A DNA stretch of 64,000 bases from Candidatus Melainabacteria bacterium (GTDB lineage: Bacteria > Cyanobacteriota > Vampirovibrionia > Obscuribacterales > Obscuribacteraceae), in assembly GCA_003963305.1 (NCBI GenBank), contig RXJR01000004.1, positions 122,562 to 186,561 of the forward strand. Direction: 5' to 3'. Of the stretch, positions 53,331 to 62,480 are shown piece by piece. Every line of letters starts with the position of its first letter. The stretch's first letter is position 1. Below the pieces are notes generated by a model, which was not told the DNA's origin, searched no databases, and saw only the letters and a list, made by a program, of their open reading frames with translations. The position numbers were made by a program, and so were the translations under genes.

Positions 53331-54622
53331 CTACAGTACAATCTCAGTTAGACACGCCGCATCTATCCGCAAATGAGAGGCGACCGACAAGATTTCAAAA
53401 GATCTGTCAAACCCTTGTACTCGGGCAATTCGCCAAAATGACGAGAGGTTGTCTCAAAATCATCCTGCCAGACAACCGACCTTTTTCTATTGGTACCCCC
53501 GGAGATTCACCGGAAGCTGCGATACAAATCAACGACTACGCGTTCTTTGAAAGATGCGTCCTATTCGGCGCCATCGGATTTGCTGAAGCATTTATCGATG
53601 CTCTCTGGAATACTGACGACCTGACTGCAGTCATCGCCTGGTTTATAGAAAACGGTGAAGACTCGACTGTGTTCGAGACGAGCAGCCAGAAGAGCAAGCT
53701 TCTGAATATTTTGAATTTCTACAATCGACAGTTGCACAAGCGCAAGGGAAATACACTGACGGGCAGCAAAGAGAATATCCGCGATCATTATGACCTCGGC
53801 AACGACTTCTTCAAATTGTTTCTGGACGAGACAATGACCTATTCGAGCGCCATGTTCGAGCATGCCGGTCAACCGCTGGAAGCAGCCCAGATCCAAAAAT
53901 ATGACCAGCTGTGTCAGAAATTGCGACTCCGTCCAACCGATCAGGTTCTGGAAATTGGCTCAGGATGGGGATACTTCGCAATCCATGCTGCCACCACATA
54001 CGGGTGCAAGGTGACCACGATTACGCTCTCGGAAGAGCAATTCAAGCACGTGACCAAGCTGATCGAGGAACGCAATCTGACTGATCAAATCACCGTTTTG
54101 TTGAAAGATTTTCGCTTGATGGATGGTAAGTTTGACAAGATCGCCTCAATAGAAATGGTCGAAGCGCTGGGGGATCCGTTCATCGATTTATTCTTCCAAA
54201 AGTGCTCGGAGCTTCTTACAGCCAATGGACTTCTGGGCATCCAGATGATCTGCGCAGCCGATTGCCGATACAACCAGATGAAAGACGGCGTCGATTTCAT
54301 CCAGAAACATATATTTCCAGGCGGTCAGCTGCTCTCCATCGCCAGAACCGTAACGGCAACCAGAAATACCTCAAATCTGCAGCTCTACCATCTGCAAGAC
54401 TTTGCCGAATCATATGCACGCACACTGGCTATCTGGCGAGATAAATTCAACGCCAGGGCTGCTGACGTTCGGGCTCTGGGTTTCGATGAGAAATTCATTC
54501 GCAAATGGAACTACTATTTCTGTTACTGCGAAGCGGCTTTCAAGACGAGAGAATGTAGCGTCGTCCAGGCTATATACACTCGGCCCAATAATCATATGCT
54601 CGCCGAGCAACTGGCGCTATGA
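53327..54622 (+). CDS. Cyclopropane-fatty-acyl-phospholipid synthase-like methyltransferase (first copy)
   Basis: 431 residues, starting with an ATGA overlap. An N-terminal lipid-binding-like domain leads to HYDLGNDFFKLFLDETMTYS and then the SAM site VLEIGSGWGYFAIHAA. IASIEMVEALGD and a C-terminal LAIWRDKF segment also match Cfa enzymes. It should transfer a methylene or methyl group from SAM onto the acyl double bond made by the desaturase. Its next gene also begins with an ATGA overlap. Confidence 0.92.
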   Translation: MTTVQSQLDTPHLSANERRPTRFQKICQTLVLGQFAKMTRGCLKIILPDNRPFSIGTPGDSPEAAIQINDYAFFERCVLFGAIGFAEAFIDALWNTDDLTAVIAWFIENGEDSTVFETSSQKSKLLNILNFYNRQLHKRKGNTLTGSKENIRDHYDLGNDFFKLFLDETMTYSSAMFEHAGQPLEAAQIQKYDQLCQKLRLRPTDQVLEIGSGWGYFAIHAATTYGCKVTTITLSEEQFKHVTKLIEERNLTDQITVLLKDFRLMDGKFDKIASIEMVEALGDPFIDLFFQKCSELLTANGLLGIQMICAADCRYNQMKDGVDFIQKHIFPGGQLLSIARTVTATRNTSNLQLYHLQDFAESYARTLAIWRDKFNARAADVRALGFDEKFIRKWNYYFCYCEAAFKTRECSVVQAIYTRPNNHMLAEQLAL

Positions 54623-54948
54623 TCTGGGCGTTGCGAATACTTTTCATCCTCATTTTCGTCGTTATGGTCTATGCCACCACAAGCGCCAGCTTGCAGTGCA
54701 GCATTTTGCAAATTCCAGGAACGGTTTTAGGGCACCCATGGTTCACCGCCACCCTCTCTGATGCATACTGCGGGTTCACAACCTTCTATGCATGGGTTTT
54801 TTACAAAGAAAAGAGTGTCACTGGTAAGATAGTATGGTTTATCTTAATCATGCTGCTCGGGAATCTGGCTATGTCCGCCTATATGTTGATCCTCTTGTTT
54901 AGACTCCCGACTAACGCCACAGCAGATAAATTAATGCTGCGAGGTTAG
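54619..54948 (+). CDS. DUF1475-like small membrane protein
   Basis: 109 residues with three hydrophobic helices. HPWFTATLSDAYCGFTTFYA, WVFYKEKS and WFILIMLLGNLAMSAYMLIL resemble the DUF1475 family often found in this cassette. Function unknown; a membrane anchor or chaperone for the soluble enzymes is possible. ATGA overlap with the gene before. Confidence 0.8.
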   Translation: MIWALRILFILIFVVMVYATTSASLQCSILQIPGTVLGHPWFTATLSDAYCGFTTFYAWVFYKEKSVTGKIVWFILIMLLGNLAMSAYMLILLFRLPTNATADKLMLRG

Positions 54949-54950
54949 GC

Positions 54951-55763
54951 ATGGGCAACTTTCTAATCAGCCTGTTCGCCATGCTGCCGCTGTTAGCATG
55001 CAGCCTGATCTTTGTCTTTTTGCTCATGAGCGATGTCTGGTACTTCGCCATGAAACAGAAGAATGCAGCACTGGTAGACGTTGCCTGGTCGGGAAGCTTC
55101 GGCGCTATCGCCATCTTCTACGCTCTGGCGGCGAGTGGTGCGCCGATCAGACGATTTGCCATAGCCTTAATGGTGGCTTGTTGGAGTTTCCGCCTTGCTA
55201 TCCACCTCTGGCAACGAATGAAGCGCACTCACGGCGAAGAAGATCCTCGTTACGCAGAGATGCGCACTAAATGGGGAGATAAAGCGGAACAGAATTTTTT
55301 CGGCATGTTTCAATTTCAAGCACTGACTGTGCTGATTCTTTCAACGCCTTTCTTAATCGCAACAAGCGATCACGCAGAGAAGCTGCGCATCAACGAGTAT
55401 ATAGGCATCTTGCTCTTCATTATCAGTTTTATCGGCGAAGCAATCGCAGATCAACAGCTAAATGACTTCAAGTCAAACGAAGCCAACCATGGCGATGTCT
55501 GTGATGTTGGACTGTGGAAGTATTCGCGGCATCCCAACTACTTCTTCGAGTGGCTGATCTGGTGCTCCTTTTTCGTCTTCGCCATGGAGTCACCATTTGG
55601 AACGTGGACAATTGCATGCCCGATTCTCATGCTCTTATTCTTGACAAAGATGTCCGGCATACCACTGGCTGAGAAACAATCGCTGGCAAGCAAGGGCGAG
55701 AAATATATTGCTTATCAGAAACGCACCAGCCCCTTCATTCCCTGGTTTCCTCGCAAAAACTGA
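54951..55763 (+). CDS. DUF1295 (steroid 5-alpha-reductase-like) membrane protein
   Basis: 270 residues, GAGG before the ATG, two bases after the previous stop. About six membrane helices. LIHLWQRM-like basic loop, FQFQALTVLILSTPFLIA, DFKSNEANHGDVCDVGLWKY and SRHPNYFFEWLIWCSFF are the DUF1295 motif, related to isoprenylcysteine methyltransferase and 5-alpha-reductase folds. It may reduce or hydrate the lipid product using NAD(P)H. Its stop overlaps the next start as ATGA/TGATG. Confidence 0.92.
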   Translation: MGNFLISLFAMLPLLACSLIFVFLLMSDVWYFAMKQKNAALVDVAWSGSFGAIAIFYALAASGAPIRRFAIALMVACWSFRLAIHLWQRMKRTHGEEDPRYAEMRTKWGDKAEQNFFGMFQFQALTVLILSTPFLIATSDHAEKLRINEYIGILLFIISFIGEAIADQQLNDFKSNEANHGDVCDVGLWKYSRHPNYFFEWLIWCSFFVFAMESPFGTWTIACPILMLLFLTKMSGIPLAEKQSLASKGEKYIAYQKRTSPFIPWFPRKN

Positions 55764-56815
55764 TGCACTTTATTTACAAGCTGCTGGAATCCAATTTGGT
55801 GCCAGATCCGATTATTCGGCGCGGCATTCGCAAAATGCTTGCGCAAAAACTGCAGGAAGAGCAGGCGCTATGCCGGCCGTCGGAAGAACAGAAGCTGATT
55901 CAGTTTGCTGAAGCGCTCAAATCTGAACCGATCGCCATCGCCACCGAGAGAGCAAATGAACAACACTACGAAGTGCCGACCGACTTTTATAAACTCGTGC
56001 TGGGTCCTCGTTTGAAATATAGCTGTGCCTACTGGGACGACAACACCCGAAATCTGGAGCAAGCCGAAGAACAGATGCTTTCTCTGACCTGCCGGCGTGC
56101 CGAGATCGCAGACACAGGCATGAAAATACTGGAACTCGGCTGTGGATGGGGCTCTCTTTCACTCTGGATGGCTGAGAAATTTCCCAGCGCGAGGATTTTG
56201 TCAATATCGAACTCGAGCACGCAAAAGACCTACATAGACAGCCAGATTGAAAAGAAGGGATTGAAAAATCTAAGTGTGCAGACATGCGACATCAATGATT
56301 TTTCGACCAGCGAAAGATTCGATCGCGTGGTGTCTGTTGAGATGTTCGAACATCTGAAGAACTACCAACTCTTGTTCAGAAAAATCAGTGATTGGCTCGT
56401 CGAAGATGGAAAGCTCTTTGTGCATATCTTCTCGCACAAGAAATTCGCTTATCATTACGTCAACGCAGACGGCAACGATTGGCTGACGGAGCATTTTTTC
56501 ACTGGCGGCATGATGCCTGCGGACAACCTCTTCTCGCTCTTTAATGAAGACCTGGTTATCGAACAGCAGTGGCGCTTGAACGGCTCTCACTATCAGAAAA
56601 CCTGCGCCGCCTGGTTGGCGAATATGGATAACAACAGGGACAAAGTCGAGCCGATTTTTGCAGCCACTTACGGCGCCACGCAAGTGCGCAAATGGTGGGT
56701 TTACTGGCGGCTGTTCTTCATGGCCTGCGAGGAGCTATTCAACTATCGAAATGGGGAGGAGTGGATCGTGTCACATTACCTCTTCCAACAACGCAATCAA
56801 GCATCAGCTAAATAA
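55763..56815 (+). CDS. CFA-synthase-like methyltransferase (second copy, coclaurine N-methyltransferase-like subgroup)
   Basis: 350 residues, coupled to the DUF1295 gene. [28 protein letters not shown], then the SAM site [19 protein letters not shown], and [13 protein letters not shown]. It lacks the longer N-terminal domain of the first copy and resembles the shorter Cfa relatives that include plant coclaurine N-methyltransferase. Two different Cfa-type enzymes in one operon suggest two successive methylations or two acyl substrates. Its last 19 bases overlap the convergent sigma-factor gene. Confidence 0.92.
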   Translation: MHFIYKLLESNLVPDPIIRRGIRKMLAQKLQEEQALCRPSEEQKLIQFAEALKSEPIAIATERANEQHYEVPTDFYKLVLGPRLKYSCAYWDDNTRNLEQAEEQMLSLTCRRAEIADTGMKILELGCGWGSLSLWMAEKFPSARILSISNSSTQKTYIDSQIEKKGLKNLSVQTCDINDFSTSERFDRVVSVEMFEHLKNYQLLFRKISDWLVEDGKLFVHIFSHKKFAYHYVNADGNDWLTEHFFTGGMMPADNLFSLFNEDLVIEQQWRLNGSHYQKTCAAWLANMDNNRDKVEPIFAATYGATQVRKWWVYWRLFFMACEELFNYRNGEEWIVSHYLFQQRNQASAK

Positions 56816-57876
56816 TCAGAGAGCGACCGATTGTGGTTGATGCGTCGCAATTTACGCAGAGCCTTATTCTCTATGCGTCGCACGTCCTGCACCTCCAGTG
56901 AAAGTGCCTCGGCTACTTGTTTAGCAGTCTGTTGCTTGCAGCCATGCAAACCAAACAGCGCATTCAAAATCTTCTGCTCCTGTTCAGTTAACGAGCTGAG
57001 CATTTTATCGATTTTCAGTTGCATGATCGACAGCTCGGCGTGCGCCTCAGGTCTTGCGCTGTTTTTATCTTCTACAAATTTGCCCAGCGTTTCATCTTCA
57101 TCGGCGCCGAGAAAGTCATCCATCGAAAGCATGCTCATACTGCTCTTCAGCACATGCTCGATTTCGGTCTCATTTATTCCGGTCTCTTTAGCCAGCTCTG
57201 CAACGGTCGGATAACGACCCAGACGCTGGTAGAAAGGTTTTGCAGCTCGACGCAGCTTGTACAGAACCTCATGCACATGGACCGGAAGGCGAATGGCGCG
57301 ACCTTTGTTTGAGAGTGCACGAGTGATACCCTGACGAATCCACCAGGTGGCATAAGTGGAGAACTTGTTGCCCATAGACGGGTCAAATTTGCGCACCGCC
57401 TGCATCAGACCGAGGTTTCCTTCCTGAATCAAATCTTCGAGGTCCAGACCCTGTCTTGTATACCGCTTGGCTATGCTGACGACGAGTCGCAGGTTGCCTG
57501 CCACCAGTTGATCTCTTGAAGAGACGTCGCCAAACTGGTTGGCGCGACCCAGTTCGATCTCCTCCGGTCCGGTCAACAATCGGTGTTTAGCCACCTCATG
57601 CAGATACCACCAGATCACGCCTCGCCAGACGTCGGATGACTTGTCTGTCTCAGCATCGTATCTTGGTTCTTCCTTTGCCTTCAAAAACGAATCTTCCGGC
57701 TCCGCTCCGTCGTCAGTCAGAGACTGAGTCGGTGGGCTGGCAATCTTTTTGCGGCCGCGCCGGGAGGGCGTTGGGCTTGTGCTGAAATCAGATTCTGCTT
57801 CATAACCATTGATAGCAGAAGTGACGTTCAGCAGTGATACCAAATCTAGTTCCGCTTCGTATGTCTGATTATTCAT
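56797..57876 (-). CDS. Group-2 sigma-70 family RNA polymerase sigma factor
   Basis: 359 residues. After a low-complexity N-terminus of about 75 residues come region 1.2 ([20 protein letters not shown]), 2.2-2.4 ([35 protein letters not shown]), 3 ([12 protein letters not shown]) and 4 ([31 protein letters not shown]). It lacks the large 1.1 region and non-conserved insert of a primary sigma, so it is likely an alternative group-2 factor, as cyanobacteria have in numbers. It faces the lipid cassette, overlapping its last gene. Confidence 0.92.
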   Translation of the reverse strand: MNNQTYEAELDLVSLLNVTSAINGYEAESDFSTSPTPSRRGRKKIASPPTQSLTDDGAEPEDSFLKAKEEPRYDAETDKSSDVWRGVIWWYLHEVAKHRLLTGPEEIELGRANQFGDVSSRDQLVAGNLRLVVSIAKRYTRQGLDLEDLIQEGNLGLMQAVRKFDPSMGNKFSTYATWWIRQGITRALSNKGRAIRLPVHVHEVLYKLRRAAKPFYQRLGRYPTVAELAKETGINETEIEHVLKSSMSMLSMDDFLGADEDETLGKFVEDKNSARPEAHAELSIMQLKIDKMLSSLTEQEQKILNALFGLHGCKQQTAKQVAEALSLEVQDVRRIENKALRKLRRINHNRSLSDYLADA

Positions 57877-58315
57877 AACACTACCTGATGGATCTGAATT
57901 GCCGCAGTCGAGTACGGCATGCAGGTGACTGCAAGACGCTGTGAAACATGGACTCGCGAATGAAAATCACGAGCACTTACTGTTACTGTCAACTACAATT
58001 TTGTCTCAAGGAGACAATCACGACTATTTTTTCTTGCTTTTTCAGCCGTTCGATAGCAGCTCAAGCGGCTTCAGGCCTGGTTCAGGAATGCACCCTGTCT
58101 AAGACCCGGCGAGAAATTTTTTGCTGACTGATTTAGACATTAGTTGGGACTCCTTCAAGAACAAATCTCAGTTGTTTCGTTCTCATTACAATTATATGGT
58201 TATTTCCCTGCAAACACTAGTAAAATCCATAGTGATTCTTTGCTTTACGCAACACTTTCTTTACACGACCCGGTCATCGTCACACCACAATCAAAACCCG
58301 CTCAGGGAGCCAGCA
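57877..58315. promoter_or_regulatory. Gap between divergent sigma-factor and ferrochelatase genes
   Basis: 439 bases. TTGTCTC (58001-58007), AAG, GAGACAA (58011-58017) is a perfect hairpin or operator. On the minus strand TTGACA (57992-57987) with TGATTT 17 bases on is a weak promoter for the sigma gene. On the plus strand TTGTTT with TATGGT 17 bases later near 58172 is a weak candidate for ferrochelatase. T-rich stretches follow the hairpin at about 58028-58046, but not immediately. Confidence 0.4.
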
Positions 58316-59356
58316 ATGACAGAAAAATATGACGCGATCTTATTGGTTTCATTCGGAGGACCGGAAGGAATGAATGATGTTATTCCTTTCCTGGAGAATG
58401 TGCTGAGAGGTCGAAACGTGCCACCAGAGCGGATGCAAGCCGTTGCACACCATTACGAACTTTTTGGCGGAGTTTCTCCAATTAATCAACAAAATCGAGA
58501 TTTGATTGAAGCATTAAAATCTGAATTATCAGAACACAAAATCGACTTGCCCATCTACTGGGGCAATCGAAACTGGCACCCCATGCTGGTTGACACGGTC
58601 AAGCAGATGCAGGCTGACGGTATCAAAAAGGCACTAGCGTTCGTTACGTCAGCCTACAGTTCTTATTCAGGCTGCAGGCAATATCGTGAGAACATCTCGT
58701 CTGCACTGGAGCAGCTCGGCGAGAATCGATCACTTAAAATCGAGAAACTGAGAGGCTTTTCCAATCATCCAGGATTTATAGAAGCAAATACCGATCGACT
58801 GAAAAATGCGTTGCAACATTTTGGTGACGAACATTCAAATGTTCACGTAGCGTTCGCCGCACATAGTGTTCCAACTTCCATGGCAACCACAAGTGACTAT
58901 GTGGAACAACTAACTGAAACAGCCGAGTTGATAGCTTCAAGTCTCAATTTAAAAGACTGGAAATTATGCTTCCAGAGCCGCAGCGGTCCTGCCACGCAAC
59001 CGTGGCTCGAACCTGACATTTGCGATCATATTCGCGATTTAAAAAATCAAGGCGTGACGGAAATGGTCATAGCACCGATCGGATTCATCTCAGATCACAT
59101 GGAAGTCAAATACGACCTCGATGTTGAAGCAAAACAACTCTGTGATGAACTCGGCATCAAAATGGAGCGCGCCGGAACAGCCGGAATTCATCCTGCGTTC
59201 GTGAAAATGATCAGGCAATTGATTGAAGAGAGAACGACAGGAGCCGAAAGACTTGCACTTGGAACTCTGGGCTCCCGACCAGACCTTTGCGCGGAAGATT
59301 GTTGCCCGGCCCCACAGCGTCCGCCTGTGCAGACAGCCCAACGACCACAGCAATAG
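58316..59356 (+). CDS. hemH: Ferrochelatase
   Basis: The ATG at 58316 (GGGAG 6 bases upstream) is chosen; the open frame starts at 58121. 346 residues. ILLVSFGGPEGMNDVIPFLE, the catalytic His183 in AAHSVPTSMA and Glu263 in SDHMEVKYDLD match ferrochelatase, which inserts iron into protoporphyrin to make haem. FQSRSGPATQPWLEPD also matches. The C-terminal DLCAEDCCP (CX3CC) could help hold an iron-sulfur cluster, as in some bacterial ferrochelatases, but this is not proven. Confidence 0.94.
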   Translation: MTEKYDAILLVSFGGPEGMNDVIPFLENVLRGRNVPPERMQAVAHHYELFGGVSPINQQNRDLIEALKSELSEHKIDLPIYWGNRNWHPMLVDTVKQMQADGIKKALAFVTSAYSSYSGCRQYRENISSALEQLGENRSLKIEKLRGFSNHPGFIEANTDRLKNALQHFGDEHSNVHVAFAAHSVPTSMATTSDYVEQLTETAELIASSLNLKDWKLCFQSRSGPATQPWLEPDICDHIRDLKNQGVTEMVIAPIGFISDHMEVKYDLDVEAKQLCDELGIKMERAGTAGIHPAFVKMIRQLIEERTTGAERLALGTLGSRPDLCAEDCCPAPQRPPVQTAQRPQQ

Positions 59357-59367
59357 CAAAATCTAAA

Positions 59368-59396
59368 TTGCCTGTACTTGACGTCCGTGTTATCTT
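59368..59396 (+). promoter_or_regulatory. Candidate promoter of the Flp-type prepilin gene
   Basis: TTGCCT (59368-59373), a 17-base spacer and TATCTT (59391-59396) lie 28 bases before the prepilin ATG, with GAGGAG between. It is a plausible sigma-70 promoter of medium strength. Confidence 0.42.
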
Positions 59397-59423
59397 ATTA
59401 GCCTCTCTCTGAGGAGTAAGGCT

Positions 59424-59627
59424 ATGAATGATCTGTTCCGCAACTTCGTTCGCGACGAATCCGGCAGAGGCAACACGGAACTCGGAAGCATAGCCGTTTT
59501 TTCCCTGATCATTCTTTCAGTTGCAGGCGGGCTCTGCTATGGACTGCAGCACGGCTTGATTTACAATCTCAACCAGCAGCAACACAGCTCCTTCGTCGCT
59601 TCGCACGCTACTCAGCACATGTACTGA
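59424..59627 (+). CDS. Flp-type prepilin
   Basis: 67 residues with GAGGAG upstream. The sequence FVRDESGRGNTELGSIAVF has the type IVb prepilin order: charged leader of about 14 residues, Gly14 as the last leader residue, Glu19 at +5, Leu20 at +6 (Tyr is usual) and then a hydrophobic helix (SIAVFSLIILSVAGGLCYGL). The mature pilin would be about 53 residues. The TadE/TadG genes are 39-46 kb away at 13.7-20.2 kb. Convergent with the decarboxylase gene, overlapping it by 20 bases. Confidence 0.8.
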   Translation: MNDLFRNFVRDESGRGNTELGSIAVFSLIILSVAGGLCYGLQHGLIYNLNQQQHSSFVASHATQHMY

Positions 59628-61047
59628 GTCCTTTTACGCCAGGGCTTGCTGCCGCAGCCACGGCGGCTTTGACCGCTTCGACCGTCTTCAAGACGTCCTT
59701 ATCTGTAGTTCGCCAACTCACAACACTTATTCGCATCGCATACATTCCTTTCCAGGTCGTTCCTGAAAAGAACGCATCTCCACCCTCGTTTATGTTTTCG
59801 ATCACACGCTTCGTCCTGATATCGTGATCCCTTTCACAAGCATTCTCTCGTTCGTCCAGGAATCTCACCAATCCCTGATTTAAATGCGGCTCCCAGAGCA
59901 GCTGAGTACCGGGAATTTCAGCTATTTCCGTCACCAGAGTATGACAATGCTGCGACGTTCGATCGATCAGGTCTTCCACACCCTCCTTTCCTAATTCCAG
60001 AAGAGCAGCATAAACTGGAATACCACGCGCACGCCTCGACCACTCCGGATTCCAGTCAATCTGGTCCCTTGCATTCGACCCGGGCTCGATATACGAAGCA
60101 CTGATAGTCATCGCTTGCCGGTGCGCTTCTCGATCTTTGATTATGGCGATACCACAGTCAAAAGGCACATTCAGCCATTTGTGCGCATCAGTAGCCCAAC
60201 TATCGGCAAGCTCAAGCCCTTCAGTCATGTGCTTTTTAGATTTACTGGCTCGGGCAAAGAGTCCAAAAGCTCCGTCTACATGAACCCACGCTCCAGCGCC
60301 ATGGGCTATAGCAATCAATTCATCGAATCGATCGAAAGATGCGATATTCAGATCTGCCGCATTCAGCACTAAAATTTTGGGACCACTAGCTTCTAGCAAT
60401 GCTTCTCGTAGTGACGAAACTAAAATGCGCCCCGAATCGTCAGTGCTCAGGGACTTGAGTGACCGATTGCCGAGCCCCAGGTAACGTACAGCGCGGTCGA
60501 CTGAACCATGTCGTTGCTCGCTTGTAAGAACCGTCAGCGCCGGAGCGCCGAAGAGTCCGTCCTCATTGACATTCCAGCCGGACTTCTCCAGAACCGAGGC
60601 TCGGGCAGCAGCCAGACACGTGAAATGTGCAAGCTGACAGCCTGTCGTAAAGGCAAAAGATGCATCCCGTGGTAGATCAAGCAGCTCCTTGATCCACTCG
60701 CCTGCTATCTCCTCAATCACACTGGCAGCAGGAGAGCAAGCATACAGAGCCGCATTCTGTTCCCAGCTGGAGGTCAACCAATCAGCAGCTAGAGCTGACG
60801 GCAGGGAGCCGCCAATGACCCAGGCAAAAAAGCGGCCGCCTGCGCTGCCAAGCAAGCCGTTTTTCGTTGCCTCAATCAGGTCTCGAACTACCGTATCTGC
60901 AGCCAGACCTTGCTGCGGCAGTTGTCGATGCAGCTTGCCTAGAAGCGCCTGGCGATCATCTCTGGCGCAAACAGCGCCTGTTTCTACATCTGCCAGCCAT
61001 GTCCTGGCTGCTCGGCAAGCTATTTCAAGCACGTCGTAGTGCGACAT
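59608..61047 (-). CDS. PLP-dependent group II decarboxylase
   Basis: 479 residues; GGAGG 7 bases before the ATG. FAFTTGCQLAHFTCLAAARA, AWVHVDGAFGLFARAS and DSWATDAHKWLNVPFDCG, with the PLP-binding Lys in the last, are the aromatic-L-amino-acid/glutamate decarboxylase fold. RRARGIPVYAALLELGKEG and YAMRISVVSWRTTDKD match the C-terminal part. The substrate cannot be decided by eye; aromatic amino acids are the commonest for this group. Confidence 0.9.
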   Translation of the reverse strand: MSHYDVLEIACRAARTWLADVETGAVCARDDRQALLGKLHRQLPQQGLAADTVVRDLIEATKNGLLGSAGGRFFAWVIGGSLPSALAADWLTSSWEQNAALYACSPAASVIEEIAGEWIKELLDLPRDASFAFTTGCQLAHFTCLAAARASVLEKSGWNVNEDGLFGAPALTVLTSEQRHGSVDRAVRYLGLGNRSLKSLSTDDSGRILVSSLREALLEASGPKILVLNAADLNIASFDRFDELIAIAHGAGAWVHVDGAFGLFARASKSKKHMTEGLELADSWATDAHKWLNVPFDCGIAIIKDREAHRQAMTISASYIEPGSNARDQIDWNPEWSRRARGIPVYAALLELGKEGVEDLIDRTSQHCHTLVTEIAEIPGTQLLWEPHLNQGLVRFLDERENACERDHDIRTKRVIENINEGGDAFFSGTTWKGMYAMRISVVSWRTTDKDVLKTVEAVKAAVAAAASPGVKGLSTCAE

Positions 61048-61161
61048 TGAAGTTCCTCCCTTGAATTTTGAGGCAGTAAACCACGGGAAGAATCGACACG
61101 CTCGTCATTTTCGGACATTGAATTAGGGCGTATTTTGGCTCTCACTCCTCCTATTTAGAGA

Positions 61162-61740
61162 ATGACTCAGGTATACAATCTGATGAGAACTCAACGGGTT
61201 GCCATGTCCATACTGTCAAAGCACGACCATTCAGACTCGCGCCTGCGCTGTCAGGACTGCAGTGAAACGATTTGCCCTAAGTGCATGGTGCAATGCGCGG
61301 TGGGTGCACGCTGCAAGTCTTGTGCGGGACGATTCACCAGCCATGTCGTGCAAGCAAGCCCGGCTATCATGATCCGGACTGGGCTATCGGCTTTAGCTGT
61401 CGGCTTTCTGTTCGGCAGTGCACAGGTGTATATGCTTGGTATGAGTTTTTACTCGTGGCTCATTCTGGCTGCCGTCGGTCTGGGAGTGAGCAGAATTCTG
61501 CACCGCATTGCTGCATACAAGATCGGCACGAAAATTGCCTTAGCGGTGGTCGCAGGGCTCGTGATTGGACTAATTCTCAGTCCCGCACGCGATTCTACCC
61601 TCGGCTATTTGGCTGCGCTTAATCAGCCCGGCAGCGACGCCCAGGCAGAGGCACAATCCAGCATGAGTGTGTTCACTACTCAACTGGCCGCAATGATTGT
61701 TTTTATCGGATGCAGCGTAAGCGCTTTCTTCAATAAATAG
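61162..61740 (+). CDS. Membrane protein with N-terminal zinc-binding Cys cluster
   Basis: 192 residues; ATGs at 61186 and 61204 are alternative starts. RCQDCSETICPKCMVQC and the following RCKSCAG give Cys at 30, 33, 38, 41, 45, 51 and 54, a B-box-like zinc finger of the kind that precedes membrane domains in bacterial rhomboid-like proteins. Four hydrophobic helices follow. No rhomboid Ser-His dyad is visible. Function unknown. Confidence 0.75.
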   Translation: MTQVYNLMRTQRVAMSILSKHDHSDSRLRCQDCSETICPKCMVQCAVGARCKSCAGRFTSHVVQASPAIMIRTGLSALAVGFLFGSAQVYMLGMSFYSWLILAAVGLGVSRILHRIAAYKIGTKIALAVVAGLVIGLILSPARDSTLGYLAALNQPGSDAQAEAQSSMSVFTTQLAAMIVFIGCSVSAFFNK

Positions 61741-62002
61741 AGTTGGGATTACAAGAGACCGATTCAGCCACTCAAACCGGCAGAACGAGTGGAAGCGCGC
61801 ACTGGTGCTTGCTTCGCACTCATTGCTGAAAAAAACTCCAGAGATTTTATTGAAACAGTTCAGACGTAACATCTCGGTAACAAGTTTATTGCTTAATAGG
61901 TGCATAAGGTTTGCGCCCCCTGAACAAGCGATTGTGATTCGAGTCACTCACCAACAACTCACAAATCGACCTTAGTATCTGAACCAAGAGAGGTTACACC
62001 CG

Positions 62003-62269
62003 ATGTCCGGAACGCTAGTATTCAACCCTGCCATTTACCAGCCCGCCGCAATCAATCAACGTCAGCTGACAACAACAATGGCTGGAGTAAATACAAGCGT
62101 TTTGTGTGATGGCACCACTATTGATACCGACAGCGAAGGACGCGTATTGCAAGCTGTCTACGCGAGTGGCACCAAAGTAAAACGCACTGCTAATTACTGC
62201 ATGGTGCAATCACAGGATCTGGGCTACTGGATAGGCGACAAGCAAGGACGTTGGTTCCCACTCGACTAA
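62003..62269 (+). CDS. Small hypothetical protein
   Basis: 88 residues with GAGG 9 bases before the ATG. Predicted beta-rich (TSVLCDGTTIDTDSEGRVLQ, GYWIGDKQGRWFPLD), no signal peptide and two Cys. No family recognised. A weak hairpin lies downstream at 62312-62329. Confidence 0.65.
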   Translation: MSGTLVFNPAIYQPAAINQRQLTTTMAGVNTSVLCDGTTIDTDSEGRVLQAVYASGTKVKRTANYCMVQSQDLGYWIGDKQGRWFPLD

Positions 62270-62404
62270 GAGCCACCAATTCTCCGTTTTAAAAAGTTTA
62301 GGGCAGTTCGGGCGTCAGGCAACTGGCGCTTCGGGCGTTCTAGGGGTATTTTTCAGAAATAATCGCCCACTGCTGAGCCTTTCAGAAAATTTCTTCCGCG
62401 CCTC

Positions 62405-62433
62405 TTGACGAAACTAGACGACCGGTCTAATAT
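62405..62433 (+). promoter_or_regulatory. Promoter with embedded TetR operator
   Basis: TTGACG (62405-62410), 17-base spacer and TAATAT (62428-62433) form a strong promoter about 48 bases before the TetR gene. Inside the spacer is GACCGGTC (62420-62427), part of the inverted repeat TAGAC-N5-GTCTA (62415-62429). A repressor bound there would block the promoter, as in autoregulated TetR genes. Confidence 0.75.
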
Positions 62434-62480
62434 GTAAAAGTGACAGCGCAACTAGAACATCTGAAAGGCAGTTTGAAGCC

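Noticed and set aside
62312-62329. Hairpin after the small gene at 62003
   Set aside because: Stem of seven pairs with one G-U and a four-base loop, but the T run is about 18 bases away, so it is not a convincing terminator.
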